A stretch of DNA of 64,000 bases from Friedmanniella luteola (GTDB lineage: Bacteria; Actinomycetota; Actinomycetes; Propionibacteriales; Propionibacteriaceae), in contig NZ_LT629749.1 of NCBI RefSeq assembly GCF_900105065.1, positions 2,232,001-2,296,000 of the forward strand, read 5' to 3'. The notes under the pieces were generated by a model. That model worked only from the letters and a program-made list of their open reading frames with translations, did no database searches and had not been told where the DNA came from. Shown here in pieces: positions 17,462 to 25,769 of the stretch. Each line of letters opens with the position of its first letter. The stretch's first letter is position 1. A program made the position numbers and the translations under genes.

Positions 17462-18985
17462 ATGCCGCCGGAGCTGAGCTTGGTCGTGGACACCGTGGCA
17501 GCACCCGACCCGGGCGAGCTCGTGCGCTCGATCGACGAGTCGACCCTGCCGGCCGCGCGCTTCGAGCTCCTGCTGCGGGTGGGCGGCGCCGCGGAGGCGA
17601 TCGAGGGTCCCTGGCAGCGTCTCGCGAGCCGGCGACCCAACGTGCGCGTCGTCGCCCCCGGGCAGCCGGGGACCGGGGACCCCGAGGGGGACTACGTGCT
17701 GGCGCTGCGGGCGGATCAGCGGCTGTTCCCCGACGCCCTGACCCGGCTGCTCGACCTGGCCCTGGCGCACGACCTCGACGCGGTCGCGGCTCGCGAGGTG
17801 GCACCGGGCGCGGCGCTCGACGCCCTCCTCGTGGAGGACGCGGTCGACGCGGGTGCGGCGGCGGACCGGCTCCTCGCCGGGCCCGTGGTTCTGCGTCGCC
17901 GCGCCAGCACGGACGGCGGTGGTGCGGCGCGGGTCGGGGTGCTGGCGAGCTATCCGGCGACCTGGCGCGCCGGTCCCGAGGGCTCCCCCGCCGGAGCCGT
18001 CACCGTGGTGGTCGCGCCGCCGGCGGCGCGCTGGCAGGGGTCGGCGTTGGAGCTGGAGCTCGCGGGGCAGGTGGAGGCGGTCCACGCGACGGCGCTGCGG
18101 CCCGTCGTCCTCCTCCACCAGCTGGAGACCGCGCTCAGCTACGTGCTGCCCGGCGCGGCCGACGACGTGGTCCTCGAGGACGGGAGCGCACGGTGGGCCA
18201 CCACGAGGTCGATCGACCTCCGGGTGGCGGCGGCCGGGTCACCCCTGCCGCCCGGGGAGTGGCAGGTCGAGGTGGCGCTCGTCGGGGCCGACGAGTGCTC
18301 CGCCGCCGTCGCCGTCCCGGAGGTGTCGCTCCCGGTCGCGCTGGTGGACGGGCAGGTCGTGGTGGTGGCGGGCCCGGGCCTCGTCCTGGACGTCGGTCCC
18401 ACCCGACGTGCGTGCCCCCAGCTCCCCGGCCCGGAGGCCGCCACGATCACGGAGTCGGCCGCGGGCTGCCGCCTGGACGTCGCGCTGGACGGCTGGCACG
18501 TGCTGGGCGAGGAGCCGCGGTCCGCCACCATCGCGCTGGACCGGCTGCGTCTGCCGGCCCGGGTCGTCCCCTCGAGGGGTTCGGCCACGCTGACCGCCTT
18601 CATCAGCGGCCTGGCCGGCACCTATCCCCTGTCGCTGCAGCTGGGCCGGGCGCCGATGCAGCCCACCGGGTTGGCCGTGGTCATCAGCGGGGACGGCGCC
18701 GTCACTGTCACCGTCGCCCCGCCGAAGCCCGCGCCGGCGAGCAAGCCCGCCGCGGCCGCCCGGCCCGGGACGTCGGCCGAGCCGAAGCCCAAGCCCAAGC
18801 CGAAGCCGAAGCCCCAGCCGAAGCCGGTCCCGACCAGGCGTCCGGCGCCGCAGCCGGCCGCCGGACCGGTGGCCCGGCTGCGGAGGGCGGTGCCCCGCTC
18901 CCTGGAACCGCAGGTCCACCGGCTCGCGGAGGTCCCGCTGCTCCGCCGGACCTACCGGCGCCTGACGGGTCTCGGGGGCCGCTGA
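17462..18985 (+). CDS. Degenerate GT2-like protein, probably catalytically inactive
   Basis: 507 residues. The first ~120 residues align by eye with the two GT2 enzymes on the other strand: PGELVRSIDESTLPAARFEL against ALDELVRSLEGQSMPAADFE, then GDYVLALRADQRLFPDALTRL against GEYVAFVDHDDYLGPRGLEL. The VDDGS motif has become LRVGGA, the DHDD metal site RADQ, and the LEDH segment is missing. It keeps an accessory beta domain (LPPGEWQVEVALVG matches LGPGRWDFYVELTG). Next come a Lys-Pro repeat (about 420-445) and a basic tail. It is likely a scaffold or regulator of the active GT2s. A strong AGGAGG fixes the ATG. Confidence 0.75.
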   Translation: MPPELSLVVDTVAAPDPGELVRSIDESTLPAARFELLLRVGGAAEAIEGPWQRLASRRPNVRVVAPGQPGTGDPEGDYVLALRADQRLFPDALTRLLDLALAHDLDAVAAREVAPGAALDALLVEDAVDAGAAADRLLAGPVVLRRRASTDGGGAARVGVLASYPATWRAGPEGSPAGAVTVVVAPPAARWQGSALELELAGQVEAVHATALRPVVLLHQLETALSYVLPGAADDVVLEDGSARWATTRSIDLRVAAAGSPLPPGEWQVEVALVGADECSAAVAVPEVSLPVALVDGQVVVVAGPGLVLDVGPTRRACPQLPGPEAATITESAAGCRLDVALDGWHVLGEEPRSATIALDRLRLPARVVPSRGSATLTAFISGLAGTYPLSLQLGRAPMQPTGLAVVISGDGAVTVTVAPPKPAPASKPAAAARPGTSAEPKPKPKPKPKPQPKPVPTRRPAPQPAAGPVARLRRAVPRSLEPQVHRLAEVPLLRRTYRRLTGLGGR

Positions 18986-19042
18986 CCCCGGTGCCGCCGC
19001 CTCCCGGCGCGGCGTCGGCGGAGCCAGGGGGTCCCGCCAGGC

Positions 19043-19048
19043 TAGGGT
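19043..19048 (+). promoter_or_regulatory. -10 box for a leaderless CDP-ribitol synthase transcript
   Basis: TAGGGT ends 7 nt before the GTG at 19056, with no Shine-Dalgarno in between. The gene may therefore be expressed independently of the upstream GT2-like gene. Confidence 0.45.
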
Positions 19049-19055
19049 CTCTCCG

Positions 19056-20465
19056 GTGACACCTCTACGCAACGTCGCGGTCGTGCTGGCGGGCGGGACG
19101 GGGACCCGGGTCGGGTTGAGCATCCCGAAGCAGCTGATCAAGATCGCCGGCAAGCCGATCATCGAGCACACCATCGCGGCCATGCAGCAGTCCCCGCTCG
19201 TCGACGAGATCCTCGTCCTGATGGCCCCGGGCTACCTCGACGAGGTGCGGGCCATCGTCCGCGGCGGTGCCTACGACAAGGTCACCCAGATCCTCGAAGG
19301 TGCCGGCACCCGCAACGACACGACGGCCACGGCGCTCGCCGCGCTCGGGGACCAGGAGTGCAACGTGCTGCTGCACGACGCCGTCCGCCCGCTGGTCTCG
19401 CAGACGATCATCGCGGCCAACGTCGCGGCGCTCCAGCACCACCGGGCCGTCGACACCGCCATCCCCTCGGCCGACACCGTCATCCAGGTCCGGGAGGCGT
19501 CGGAGACGATCGCCGACGTGCTGCCCCGGCACCTGCTGCGCCGGGGCCAGACCCCGCAGTCCTTCCGGCTGTCGACCATCCGCGAGGCCTACGCGCTCGC
19601 CGCCCAGGACCCCGACTTCACCGCCACCGACGACTGCACCGTCGTGCTGCGCTACCTGCCCGAGGTCGACATCGCCGTCGTGCCCGGCCACGAGCGGAAC
19701 ATGAAGGTCACGGAGCCGATCGACGTCTACATCGCCGACAAGCTCTTCCAGCTGACGTCGGCCGACGTCCCGGAGGCGCTGACCGACGAGCAGTACCGGG
19801 CCGGCCTGGAGGGCCGGACGGTCGTGGTCTTCGGCGGCTCGTACGGCATCGGCGCCGACATCGCCGCCCTCGCCCGCCGCTGGGGTGCCGAGGTGCGGAC
19901 GTTCTCCCGGTCCAGCACCGGCACCCACGTCGAGCGCCGGGCCGAGGTGGCCGCCGTGGCCGCGCAGGTGCTGGCGGAGACCGGCCGGATCGACTTCGTG
20001 GTCAACACCGCCGGGGTGCTCCCCCGCGGCGAGCTGACCGAGACCAGCGAGGAGACGATCTACGCCTCCACCGACGTCAACTACCTGGCCCCGATCTTCA
20101 TCGCCCAGGAGTTCCAGCCGCACCTGGCCGCCAGCCACGGGTCGCTGCTGCTGTTCACGTCGTCCTCCTACACCCGCGGGCGCTCCGGCTACTCGCTGTA
20201 CTCCTCCGCCAAGGCCGCCGTCGTCAACCTCACCCAGGCCCTGGCCGACGAGTGGGCCGGCAGCGGCATCCGGGTCAACTGCGTCAACCCCGAGCGGACG
20301 TCGACGCCGATGCGCACCAAGGCCTTCGGCGAGGAGCCGGCGGGGACGCTGCTGACCTCCGAGGCCGTGGCCCGCCAGTCCCTGGACGTGCTGCTCTCCG
20401 GGCAGACGGGGCACGTGATCGACATCCGCCGTGAGGACGGGCCGGCCGCCATCGCCAACGGCTGA
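19056..20465 (+). CDS. Bifunctional cytidylyltransferase/SDR, Bcs1/Acs1-like (CDP-ribitol synthesis)
   Basis: 469 residues, close to Haemophilus Acs1/Bcs1 (about 474). Residues 1-230 are an IspD/TarI-type cytidylyltransferase, with VVLAGGTGTRVG, IPKQLIKIAGKPI, LLHDAVRPLVS and TDDCTVV. Residues about 250-465 are a short-chain reductase, with FGGSYGIGADIA, NTAGVLPRGELTE and the catalytic YSLYSSAK (YxxxK). In the known enzymes the SDR half reduces ribulose-5-phosphate to ribitol-5-phosphate and the other half makes CDP-ribitol. This is the best clue that the locus makes a ribitol-phosphate polymer. The GTG lies 7 nt after a -10 box. Confidence 0.88.
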   Translation: MTPLRNVAVVLAGGTGTRVGLSIPKQLIKIAGKPIIEHTIAAMQQSPLVDEILVLMAPGYLDEVRAIVRGGAYDKVTQILEGAGTRNDTTATALAALGDQECNVLLHDAVRPLVSQTIIAANVAALQHHRAVDTAIPSADTVIQVREASETIADVLPRHLLRRGQTPQSFRLSTIREAYALAAQDPDFTATDDCTVVLRYLPEVDIAVVPGHERNMKVTEPIDVYIADKLFQLTSADVPEALTDEQYRAGLEGRTVVVFGGSYGIGADIAALARRWGAEVRTFSRSSTGTHVERRAEVAAVAAQVLAETGRIDFVVNTAGVLPRGELTETSEETIYASTDVNYLAPIFIAQEFQPHLAASHGSLLLFTSSSYTRGRSGYSLYSSAKAAVVNLTQALADEWAGSGIRVNCVNPERTSTPMRTKAFGEEPAGTLLTSEAVARQSLDVLLSGQTGHVIDIRREDGPAAIANG

Positions 20466-20537
20466 CCGGGCCGTCCGCTGGATCCGGGTGTGGCGGGGGC
20501 GTGGCGTGGCGGGTCGCCGGCCCGGCCCGGCCCCCTC

Positions 20538-20543
20538 TACAGT
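20538..20543 (+). promoter_or_regulatory. Candidate -10 for the pyruvyltransferase/GT8 gene
   Basis: TACAGT lies 38 nt before the ATG at 20582. ACGAGGAGC at about 20567-20575 serves as the ribosome-binding site. No clear -35. Confidence 0.35.
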
Positions 20544-20581
20544 GCGAGCACACCCGCCGCTGCACCACGAGGAGCACCCGC

Positions 20582-23212
20582 ATGCCCAGCCTGGCGCGAC
20601 GTCTCGCCCGCCGCCACCTCCCGCACCGCGTCCGCCGGGCGGGCCTCGTGCTCGCCGGGCACGAGCCGGCCGGACCCACCCGGGCCGAGCTGCGGGCCGC
20701 CGCGCAGCAGGCCACCGCCGAGAAGGTGGCCACGGCGGTGGCCTCGGCCGAGCGCCGCGCCGCCAGGGCGCGGAAGGCGGCCGGGCCGGCGCCGCAGCCG
20801 CTGGCCGACACCGTGCGCCGCGGCGGCAGCCTCGACGAGGCGGTGACCGCCGAGGTCGTCCACCTGCTGGCCGCGGGCGACCCCGACGCGGCCGTCGCCC
20901 TCGGCACCGGGCTGCTCCGGACGCCGGCCACGGCGGCGAGCGGCGACCTCGCGGTCGGGCTGACGGCGGCGTCCCGGGGCGACCACGCCCTGGCCTGGTC
21001 CCGGCTGAGCCGCCTGGACCCGCAGGTCTGGAGCCGCCACGCCGCCCGGGCCTGGTGCGTCAGCGGGCTCGACCAGGACCCCGCGGCCACGCTGCGCCAG
21101 ATCACCGCCCTGGTGGCCGACCGCCCGGACTGGGTGCCGACCCGCACCTGGCTGGAGCTGCTGGGTCCCGTCTTCGGCCGGGGCGAGCAGGAGCTGGCCC
21201 GCTCGCTGCACGCGGTGCTCGACCAGCGGGTGGGTGCCGGCGACGGCGTCGAGCGGGACCTCGTGGTGCAGCGGGACTGGCTGCGCCGCTGGATCGCGGC
21301 GGAGCCGGGTGGGCACCTGGCACCCGCCCCGCCCGAGGGCTCGGTCGCGTTCGCGATCATGGACTACGACCACCCGGGCCGCAGCCGCGCGTCGGCCAAC
21401 ATCGGCGACCACGTGCAGAGCCTCGCCTCGCTCGGCCACCTCGTCCGGCACCAGGACCTCGAGTTCGAGGGTGCGCAGGACCTCGTCGACCTCGTCGGCC
21501 AGCTGCGGGGGCGGGTCCGGCCCGAGCTGGCCCGCACCGGCGTCCGGGGGCGGGTGCAGCTGCTGCAGGTCGACCGCGACGCGTCGGAGTACGCCACCGT
21601 GCCCGCCGGCACCTGGACCCTGGCCTTCGGCTGGTTCATGCACGCGATCTTCGAGAGCCGCTTCGGCTTCCCGCTGCACCCGGGGCTGCGGCCGCTGTTC
21701 GTGTCCTTCCACGCCAGCAAGCGGGACCTGCTGGTGCCGGAGGCCATCGAGCACCTCCGCCGCTACGCCCCGATCGGCTGCCGGGACTGGACGACGGTGG
21801 ACCTCCTGCTGTCCGCCGGGGTGCCCGCCTTCTTCTCGGGGTGCATGACCACCACCGTCCGCACCGTCTTCCCGGCCCAGGTGGAGCGGCCCGCCGCGGA
21901 CGCCCCGGTGGGCTACGTCGACATGCCCGCCGCCGCGGTGCCGGCCGGAGCGGTCACCTACGCCCACAGCAGCGACAAGATCCGCTTCCGCAGCTTCGCG
22001 CGCAACGTCGGCGACGCCGTGTCGCTGCTGGAGACCTACCGGCGCCGCCACCCCGCGATGGTGACCAGCCGGCTGCACTGCTACCTGCCGGTGCGCGCAC
22101 TGGACGTGCCCGTCGACTTCCAGCCGAAGAACCGCTCCGACCCCCGCTTCGCCGGCCTCATCGACATCACCGACGACGAGTTCGCCGCCATCCAGGAGCG
22201 CATCGACACCCGCCTGGAGCTGGTCCTCGGCGCGGCGCTGGGCGGCGCCGCCGAGGAGGACGTCTATGCGCTCTGGCGGGAGGTCAACGCCGCCGACGTC
22301 GCCCTCGCCGAGCAGCGCCGCGCGGCCCGGCACCCGCTGCCGGCCCCCCGCTCCGACCTCGCCGCCGAGCTGGCGCCCGTTCTCGACGGGCTGCCCGACG
22401 CCCCCGTCGACGCCCCCGTCGACGCCGTCGCGGTGGTGGTCCACGTCGGCCGGGACCGCGCCGCGGCGGTGTGCGTGCTGCTGGCCTCGGTGGCCGCGCA
22501 CACCGCGCGGCCGGTCCGGTTCCTCCTGCTGACCCAGCACCCGGACGAGCTGGACGCCGGGGCGCTCGTCGCGGCCCTGCCCGGGCACACCGTCGACGTC
22601 GTCGACACCCGCACCGTCGGGGGCGACCTGCGGGCGGCGGGGCGGAAGCTGCCCGCGGCCGACGTGGACGCGCTGCTGCTGCCCCACCTGCTGCCCGGAT
22701 CGGCCCGGGCGGTCGTGCTGCCGGTCGACGCGGTCGTCGAGGCCGACGTCGCCGAGCTGGCCGAGCTGGACCTCGACGGCCGTCTCCTGGCCGCGGCCCA
22801 GCCCGCCGGTACCGGCTCGGCCAGCGGCTTCGCCGTCCTCAACACGGCGGCCAACCGGCTGGGCGACCAGACCGTCCCGGCCGCCGAGCTGCGGCGCCGG
22901 GCCTACGGCCGGCACGCCTTCGACTTCGAGGCCTTCGACGTGTCCGTGCTGGTCGTCGACCTCGACGCCTGGCGCGCCCACGAGGTGCTGGGCGAGCAGC
23001 TCAGCTGGGTCGAGGAGTTCGGCCTCGGGTTCCGCGAGCTGCTGCACCTGGCCGTCGGCCCCGACCGGGCGGTGCTGCCGCCGCGGTGGCACCGGGTCCC
23101 CGGCCGCGACGTCGTCGACCACGATGTCGCCCTGCTGCACTGGGCCGGCCGGACCAAACCCTGGTCGCCCGACCTCGCGCCCGAGCAGGACCGGTGGTGG
23201 GCCCACCGGTGA
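20582..23212 (+). CDS. Polysaccharide pyruvyltransferase-like and GT8-like fusion protein
   Basis: 876 residues. A basic, helical N terminus (1-230) precedes a domain at about 255-530 with pyruvyltransferase-family marks: SANIGDHVQSLA, FVSFHASKRDLL, IGCRDWTTVDLL, PAFFSGCMTTT and MVTSRLHCYLPV. A GT8-like domain (about 615-870) follows, with VVVHVGRDRAAAVCVLLAS, FDVSVLVVDLDAWRAH and the closing HWAGRTKPW. In GT8 enzymes the metal-binding DxD precedes the V-x-x-D stretch; here the site reads LPVDAVVEADV, so the first Asp is Pro. The GT8 half may thus be inactive or metal-independent. Attachment of pyruvyl ketals or sugars to the polymer is a plausible role. Confidence 0.78.
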   Translation: MPSLARRLARRHLPHRVRRAGLVLAGHEPAGPTRAELRAAAQQATAEKVATAVASAERRAARARKAAGPAPQPLADTVRRGGSLDEAVTAEVVHLLAAGDPDAAVALGTGLLRTPATAASGDLAVGLTAASRGDHALAWSRLSRLDPQVWSRHAARAWCVSGLDQDPAATLRQITALVADRPDWVPTRTWLELLGPVFGRGEQELARSLHAVLDQRVGAGDGVERDLVVQRDWLRRWIAAEPGGHLAPAPPEGSVAFAIMDYDHPGRSRASANIGDHVQSLASLGHLVRHQDLEFEGAQDLVDLVGQLRGRVRPELARTGVRGRVQLLQVDRDASEYATVPAGTWTLAFGWFMHAIFESRFGFPLHPGLRPLFVSFHASKRDLLVPEAIEHLRRYAPIGCRDWTTVDLLLSAGVPAFFSGCMTTTVRTVFPAQVERPAADAPVGYVDMPAAAVPAGAVTYAHSSDKIRFRSFARNVGDAVSLLETYRRRHPAMVTSRLHCYLPVRALDVPVDFQPKNRSDPRFAGLIDITDDEFAAIQERIDTRLELVLGAALGGAAEEDVYALWREVNAADVALAEQRRAARHPLPAPRSDLAAELAPVLDGLPDAPVDAPVDAVAVVVHVGRDRAAAVCVLLASVAAHTARPVRFLLLTQHPDELDAGALVAALPGHTVDVVDTRTVGGDLRAAGRKLPAADVDALLLPHLLPGSARAVVLPVDAVVEADVAELAELDLDGRLLAAAQPAGTGSASGFAVLNTAANRLGDQTVPAAELRRRAYGRHAFDFEAFDVSVLVVDLDAWRAHEVLGEQLSWVEEFGLGFRELLHLAVGPDRAVLPPRWHRVPGRDVVDHDVALLHWAGRTKPWSPDLAPEQDRWWAHR

Positions 23213-23224
23213 CGGTCCGGACGC

Positions 23225-23262
23225 ACCGGACCCGGAGCGGCCGCAGCCGCTCCGGGTCCGGT
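23225..23262. terminator. 17-bp hairpin between convergent genes
   Basis: ACCGGACCCGGAGCGGC (23225-23241) pairs perfectly with GCCGCTCCGGGTCCGGT (23246-23262) around a CGCA loop. It sits in the 66-nt gap where the polymer locus (plus) meets the secreted nuclease (minus), so it can stop transcription in both directions. There is no T-run, as is common in high-GC actinobacteria. Confidence 0.8.
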
Positions 23263-23278
23263 CAGGACGTGCGCGGGG

Positions 23279-24643
23279 TCAGAGGACCAGGTCGCTGACG
23301 ATCAGGTTGTGGTCGGACGGCCGGGCCGCGTTGGTGGGCCGCATGACGTTGGCGAAGCGCTTCGCGCCCTTGCTGCCCTTGACCATGATGACGTCGATCC
23401 GCGAGCCGAAGCCGGTCGCCCCGGGCGAGAGGTGCGCGTCGAAGTGGTTGACCGTCGAGTACTGGAAGTTGACCCGGGTCTGGGCGCCGGCGGTGTCGAA
23501 GAAGCCGGAGGAGACCAGGTGGTCGTGGGCGGCGTAGCCACCCTTGTTGTTCTGCCAGCTGTTGATGTCGCCGGCGAGGACGACCTTGTCGTGGGTGGTG
23601 TTGACCCGGGCGAGCCGGGCGGTGACGGTCTTGATCTGGCGGGAGCGGAGGCCCTCGTAGACGTGCTCCTTGGCCAGGTTGCTGCTGTGCCGGTGGTCCA
23701 GGTGCACCGAGGCGACCCAGAACCGGGCGCCGGTGCGGCGGTCCTGGAAGCGGGCGTAGGCGGCGCTGCGGATGGCGCTCCGCGAGTCGCTGGAGAGCTT
23801 GGGCAGGTCCACCGAGCAGCTGCTGCTGTAGTTGCGCTTGCCGGTCTTCTCGGCGCACCGGCTGATCAGGGTGTAGCGGCTGGTGTCGTAGAGGATCCGG
23901 GTCCCCTGGCTGCCGTGCTTGACGCCCGGCTTGATGTAGGGGTTCTGCCGGACGAGGCGGTACTTGGGGGCGCCGACGCTGCGCATGGCGTTGACCAGGC
24001 TCGTCGTCTGCCGGACGGAGCCGGTCGTGCTCTTGTTCTTGCCGTCGGCCCGGCCGGGGCTGAGCTCCTGCACGGCGACGATGCCGGGGTTCTGGCCACG
24101 GATCTCGCGGGCGACGGCGGTGGCGCGGCGCAGCCACTGGCGGCTGCCGCCGAGCTTGGCGGACCGGACGTTGAAGGACGCCATCCGCAGGGCGCTGCCC
24201 GAGGCCTTGGGGGCGGCCGGCCTGGGCAGCACGGCCTGCAGGTAGGGGTAGGCCCGGGTGGCGGAGCCGTTGACCGCCCAGAGGCGGAAGTACAGGTGGT
24301 TGGCCGAGCCGATCGGGGCACCGGCGGAGGCGGCCTGCGCCGCGCTCATCGTCCAGGAGCGCCGCGACCCGCTGATGGTGAAGACCTTGGCGTGGCGGCC
24401 GCTGCTGGGCAGCGACGAGGACCTGGCCTTGCTGAAGCTGGTGAGGCCGGTCTCGATCTTGAAGGCCTTGGTGTTCTTGCCGGCGGTCGCCCAGCGGAAG
24501 GTGACCTGGCCCGCGCCCGGGCCGGGGGTGGCCTTCACGCTGGTGATCTTGGAGGGGGTGGCGGCAGCTTCCGCGGGTGCCGTGGCCAGGAGGCCTCCGA
24601 CGAGGGCGAGAGCGGCGGCGGCGGCCGAGAGCTTGCTGAGCAC
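23279..24643 (-). CDS. Secreted endonuclease/exonuclease/phosphatase-family protein with FN3-like domain
   Basis: 454 residues from a GTG at 24643, chosen for its GAGGAG ribosome-binding site and the signal peptide it opens (SKLSAAAAALALVGGLLATA, cleavage near APAEA). Residues about 35-135 look like a fibronectin type III domain (VTFRWATAGKNTKAFKIE, LYFRLWAVNG). The rest is an EEP fold: MASFNVRSAKLG, IVAVQELSPG (metal Glu), VASVHLDHRHSS, VVLAGDINSW (Asp/Asn pair), RIDVIMVKG and the closing SDHNLIVSDL. It is exported and cleaves nucleic acid or a phosphodiester; DNase I-like activity is the simplest reading, and phosphate scavenging is possible. Confidence 0.88.
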   Translation of the reverse strand: MLSKLSAAAAALALVGGLLATAPAEAAATPSKITSVKATPGPGAGQVTFRWATAGKNTKAFKIETGLTSFSKARSSSLPSSGRHAKVFTISGSRRSWTMSAAQAASAGAPIGSANHLYFRLWAVNGSATRAYPYLQAVLPRPAAPKASGSALRMASFNVRSAKLGGSRQWLRRATAVAREIRGQNPGIVAVQELSPGRADGKNKSTTGSVRQTTSLVNAMRSVGAPKYRLVRQNPYIKPGVKHGSQGTRILYDTSRYTLISRCAEKTGKRNYSSSCSVDLPKLSSDSRSAIRSAAYARFQDRRTGARFWVASVHLDHRHSSNLAKEHVYEGLRSRQIKTVTARLARVNTTHDKVVLAGDINSWQNNKGGYAAHDHLVSSGFFDTAGAQTRVNFQYSTVNHFDAHLSPGATGFGSRIDVIMVKGSKGAKRFANVMRPTNAARPSDHNLIVSDLVL

Positions 24644-24875
24644 GGGATCTCCTCGGGCTGAGAACTGAGGACAGGGAATTGCTGGAGAATGCCCTGTGGT
24701 CGACCCTGCCGATCCCCGACGGTGGAGAGGTCTGGGTAGAACACTATGGTCCGCAATTCGCCGCCACAAATGCCCTTGGACCCCCGGGACCGGGACATCT
24801 GCTCCTCCGACCCGGGGACAAGGTCCCGGGCGCGCCTGCGGAACCGTGATCGGACTGTGATCGGATCGTGCTGCG

Positions 24876-24891
24876 TGTGAGGTAGATCACC
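24876..24891. promoter_or_regulatory. Crp/FNR-like palindrome
   Basis: TGTGAGGTAGATCACC has perfect GTGA-N6-TCAC arms and differs from the Crp consensus TGTGA-N6-TCACA only in the last base. It lies 233 nt upstream of the secreted nuclease start, so it may act on a distal promoter of that gene. Confidence 0.4.
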
Positions 24892-25038
24892 ACCTTCGTG
24901 GCCCCTGAGGACGGTTGAGAACGACCCTGACGGGTTACGACAGCGTTTCGAGACCGGCCCGTGACGGCTCCGTGACCCGGACCGACCGGTCCGCGACCGG
25001 GCTACCGGGACCACCGGGGTGCCCGGTCCAGAAATGCA

Positions 25039-25082
25039 GAATTCCCGCCCAGCGGCCACCCGAGGGCGCTGAACGGGAATTC
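25039..25082. terminator. Two-step hairpin downstream of the DUF2231 gene
   Basis: GAATTCCCG (25039-25047) pairs with CGGGAATTC (25074-25082). Inside a 2-by-2 internal loop, CAGCG (25050-25054) pairs with CGCTG (25067-25071). It begins 24 nt past the DUF2231 stop. There is no T-run. Confidence 0.55.
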
Positions 25083-25105
25083 CCGGCATATTCTCGGGCG
25101 GTCGA

Positions 25106-25621
25106 TCAGCCGCCGGTGGAGGAATAGGTCTGGGTGCCCGAGGGGTTCCAGACGGCGGTCGCGCCGAGGTCGCCCACGCGGTAGACCCAGAAGGCGGCCA
25201 CCGCCGCGACCACCAGGAGCAGGGCCAGCAGGACGAGGTCGCGGCCCCGGCTCCCCCGCCGCTCCGGGGTCCCACCGACCCGCCCGACCAGGACGGCCGA
25301 GGCGACCGCCAGCACCGCGAGCCCGATGGTGATCAGGAACAGCTGCTCCGCCAGCTCACCGTGCCGGATGATCAGGGTGGCGGCCTCGCCGCCCAGCGCC
25401 TCGCTCTGCAGCATCGCCCGCTGCAGCTCCTCGCCGCTCTCCTTGGCCAGGAAGACGGCGGCCAGGGACCCGACGCCGGCCAGGGCCAGCGGCCAGCGGG
25501 CCCAGTTCCGGGTGCGCGGGTAGGCGAAGAGGATCGCCAGCAGCAGCGTCACGGGCAGTCCCAGCACGGCGGCGTGCAGGACGAGGGGGTGCAGGGGCAG
25601 GTCGCCGACCGAGCTGAACAC
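25106..25621 (-). CDS. DUF2231-like integral membrane protein
   Basis: 171 residues starting at a GTG with GAAGGAGAT upstream. The N terminus SVGDLPLHPLVLHAAVLGLP matches the LHP-x-x-H signature of DUF2231 membrane proteins. Four hydrophobic helices are visible (about 12-35, 45-62, 95-118 and 130-150), ending in a polar Ser/Thr-rich tail. Function unknown; relatives often sit near redox or haem genes, which is not the case here. The upstream region has a TTGACGCGTCAA palindrome. Confidence 0.75.
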   Translation of the reverse strand: MFSSVGDLPLHPLVLHAAVLGLPVTLLLAILFAYPRTRNWARWPLALAGVGSLAAVFLAKESGEELQRAMLQSEALGGEAATLIIRHGELAEQLFLITIGLAVLAVASAVLVGRVGGTPERRGSRGRDLVLLALLLVVAAVAAFWVYRVGDLGATAVWNPSGTQTYSSTGG

Positions 25622-25702
25622 GAGATCTCCTTCGTCAGGGCACGCGGAGCCGCTCACCCGGCTCCCATCCCTCTTGACGAGGGCGGGGGGCCGAAAGTTC
25701 GC

Positions 25703-25714
25703 TTGACGCGTCAA
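25703..25714. promoter_or_regulatory. TTGACGCGTCAA palindrome upstream of the DUF2231 gene
   Basis: A perfect 12-bp palindrome 82 nt upstream of the GTG. It is flanked by two further TTGAC copies (near 25675 and 25718), so either an operator cluster or overlapping -35 elements. Found only here in what I checked. Confidence 0.4.
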
Positions 25715-25769
25715 CCTTGACACGGATCCGGCGACGCCGTTGGCCCGACACCGGATTCCGGGGCCCGGC

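Larger units (their letters stand above)
24644..25105. other. 462-nt intergenic region upstream of the secreted nuclease
   Basis: No gene is visible. It holds the promoter region of the secreted nuclease, two direct repeats of TGTGATCGGA-like sequence near 24845-24865, a Crp-like palindrome at 24876-24891 and the terminator-like hairpin at 25039-25082. Confidence 0.6.

Noticed and set aside
24644-24875. A c-di-AMP (ydaO) riboswitch, common before secreted wall enzymes in actinobacteria
   Set aside because: I could not find the conserved core or pairing pattern upstream of the secreted nuclease.
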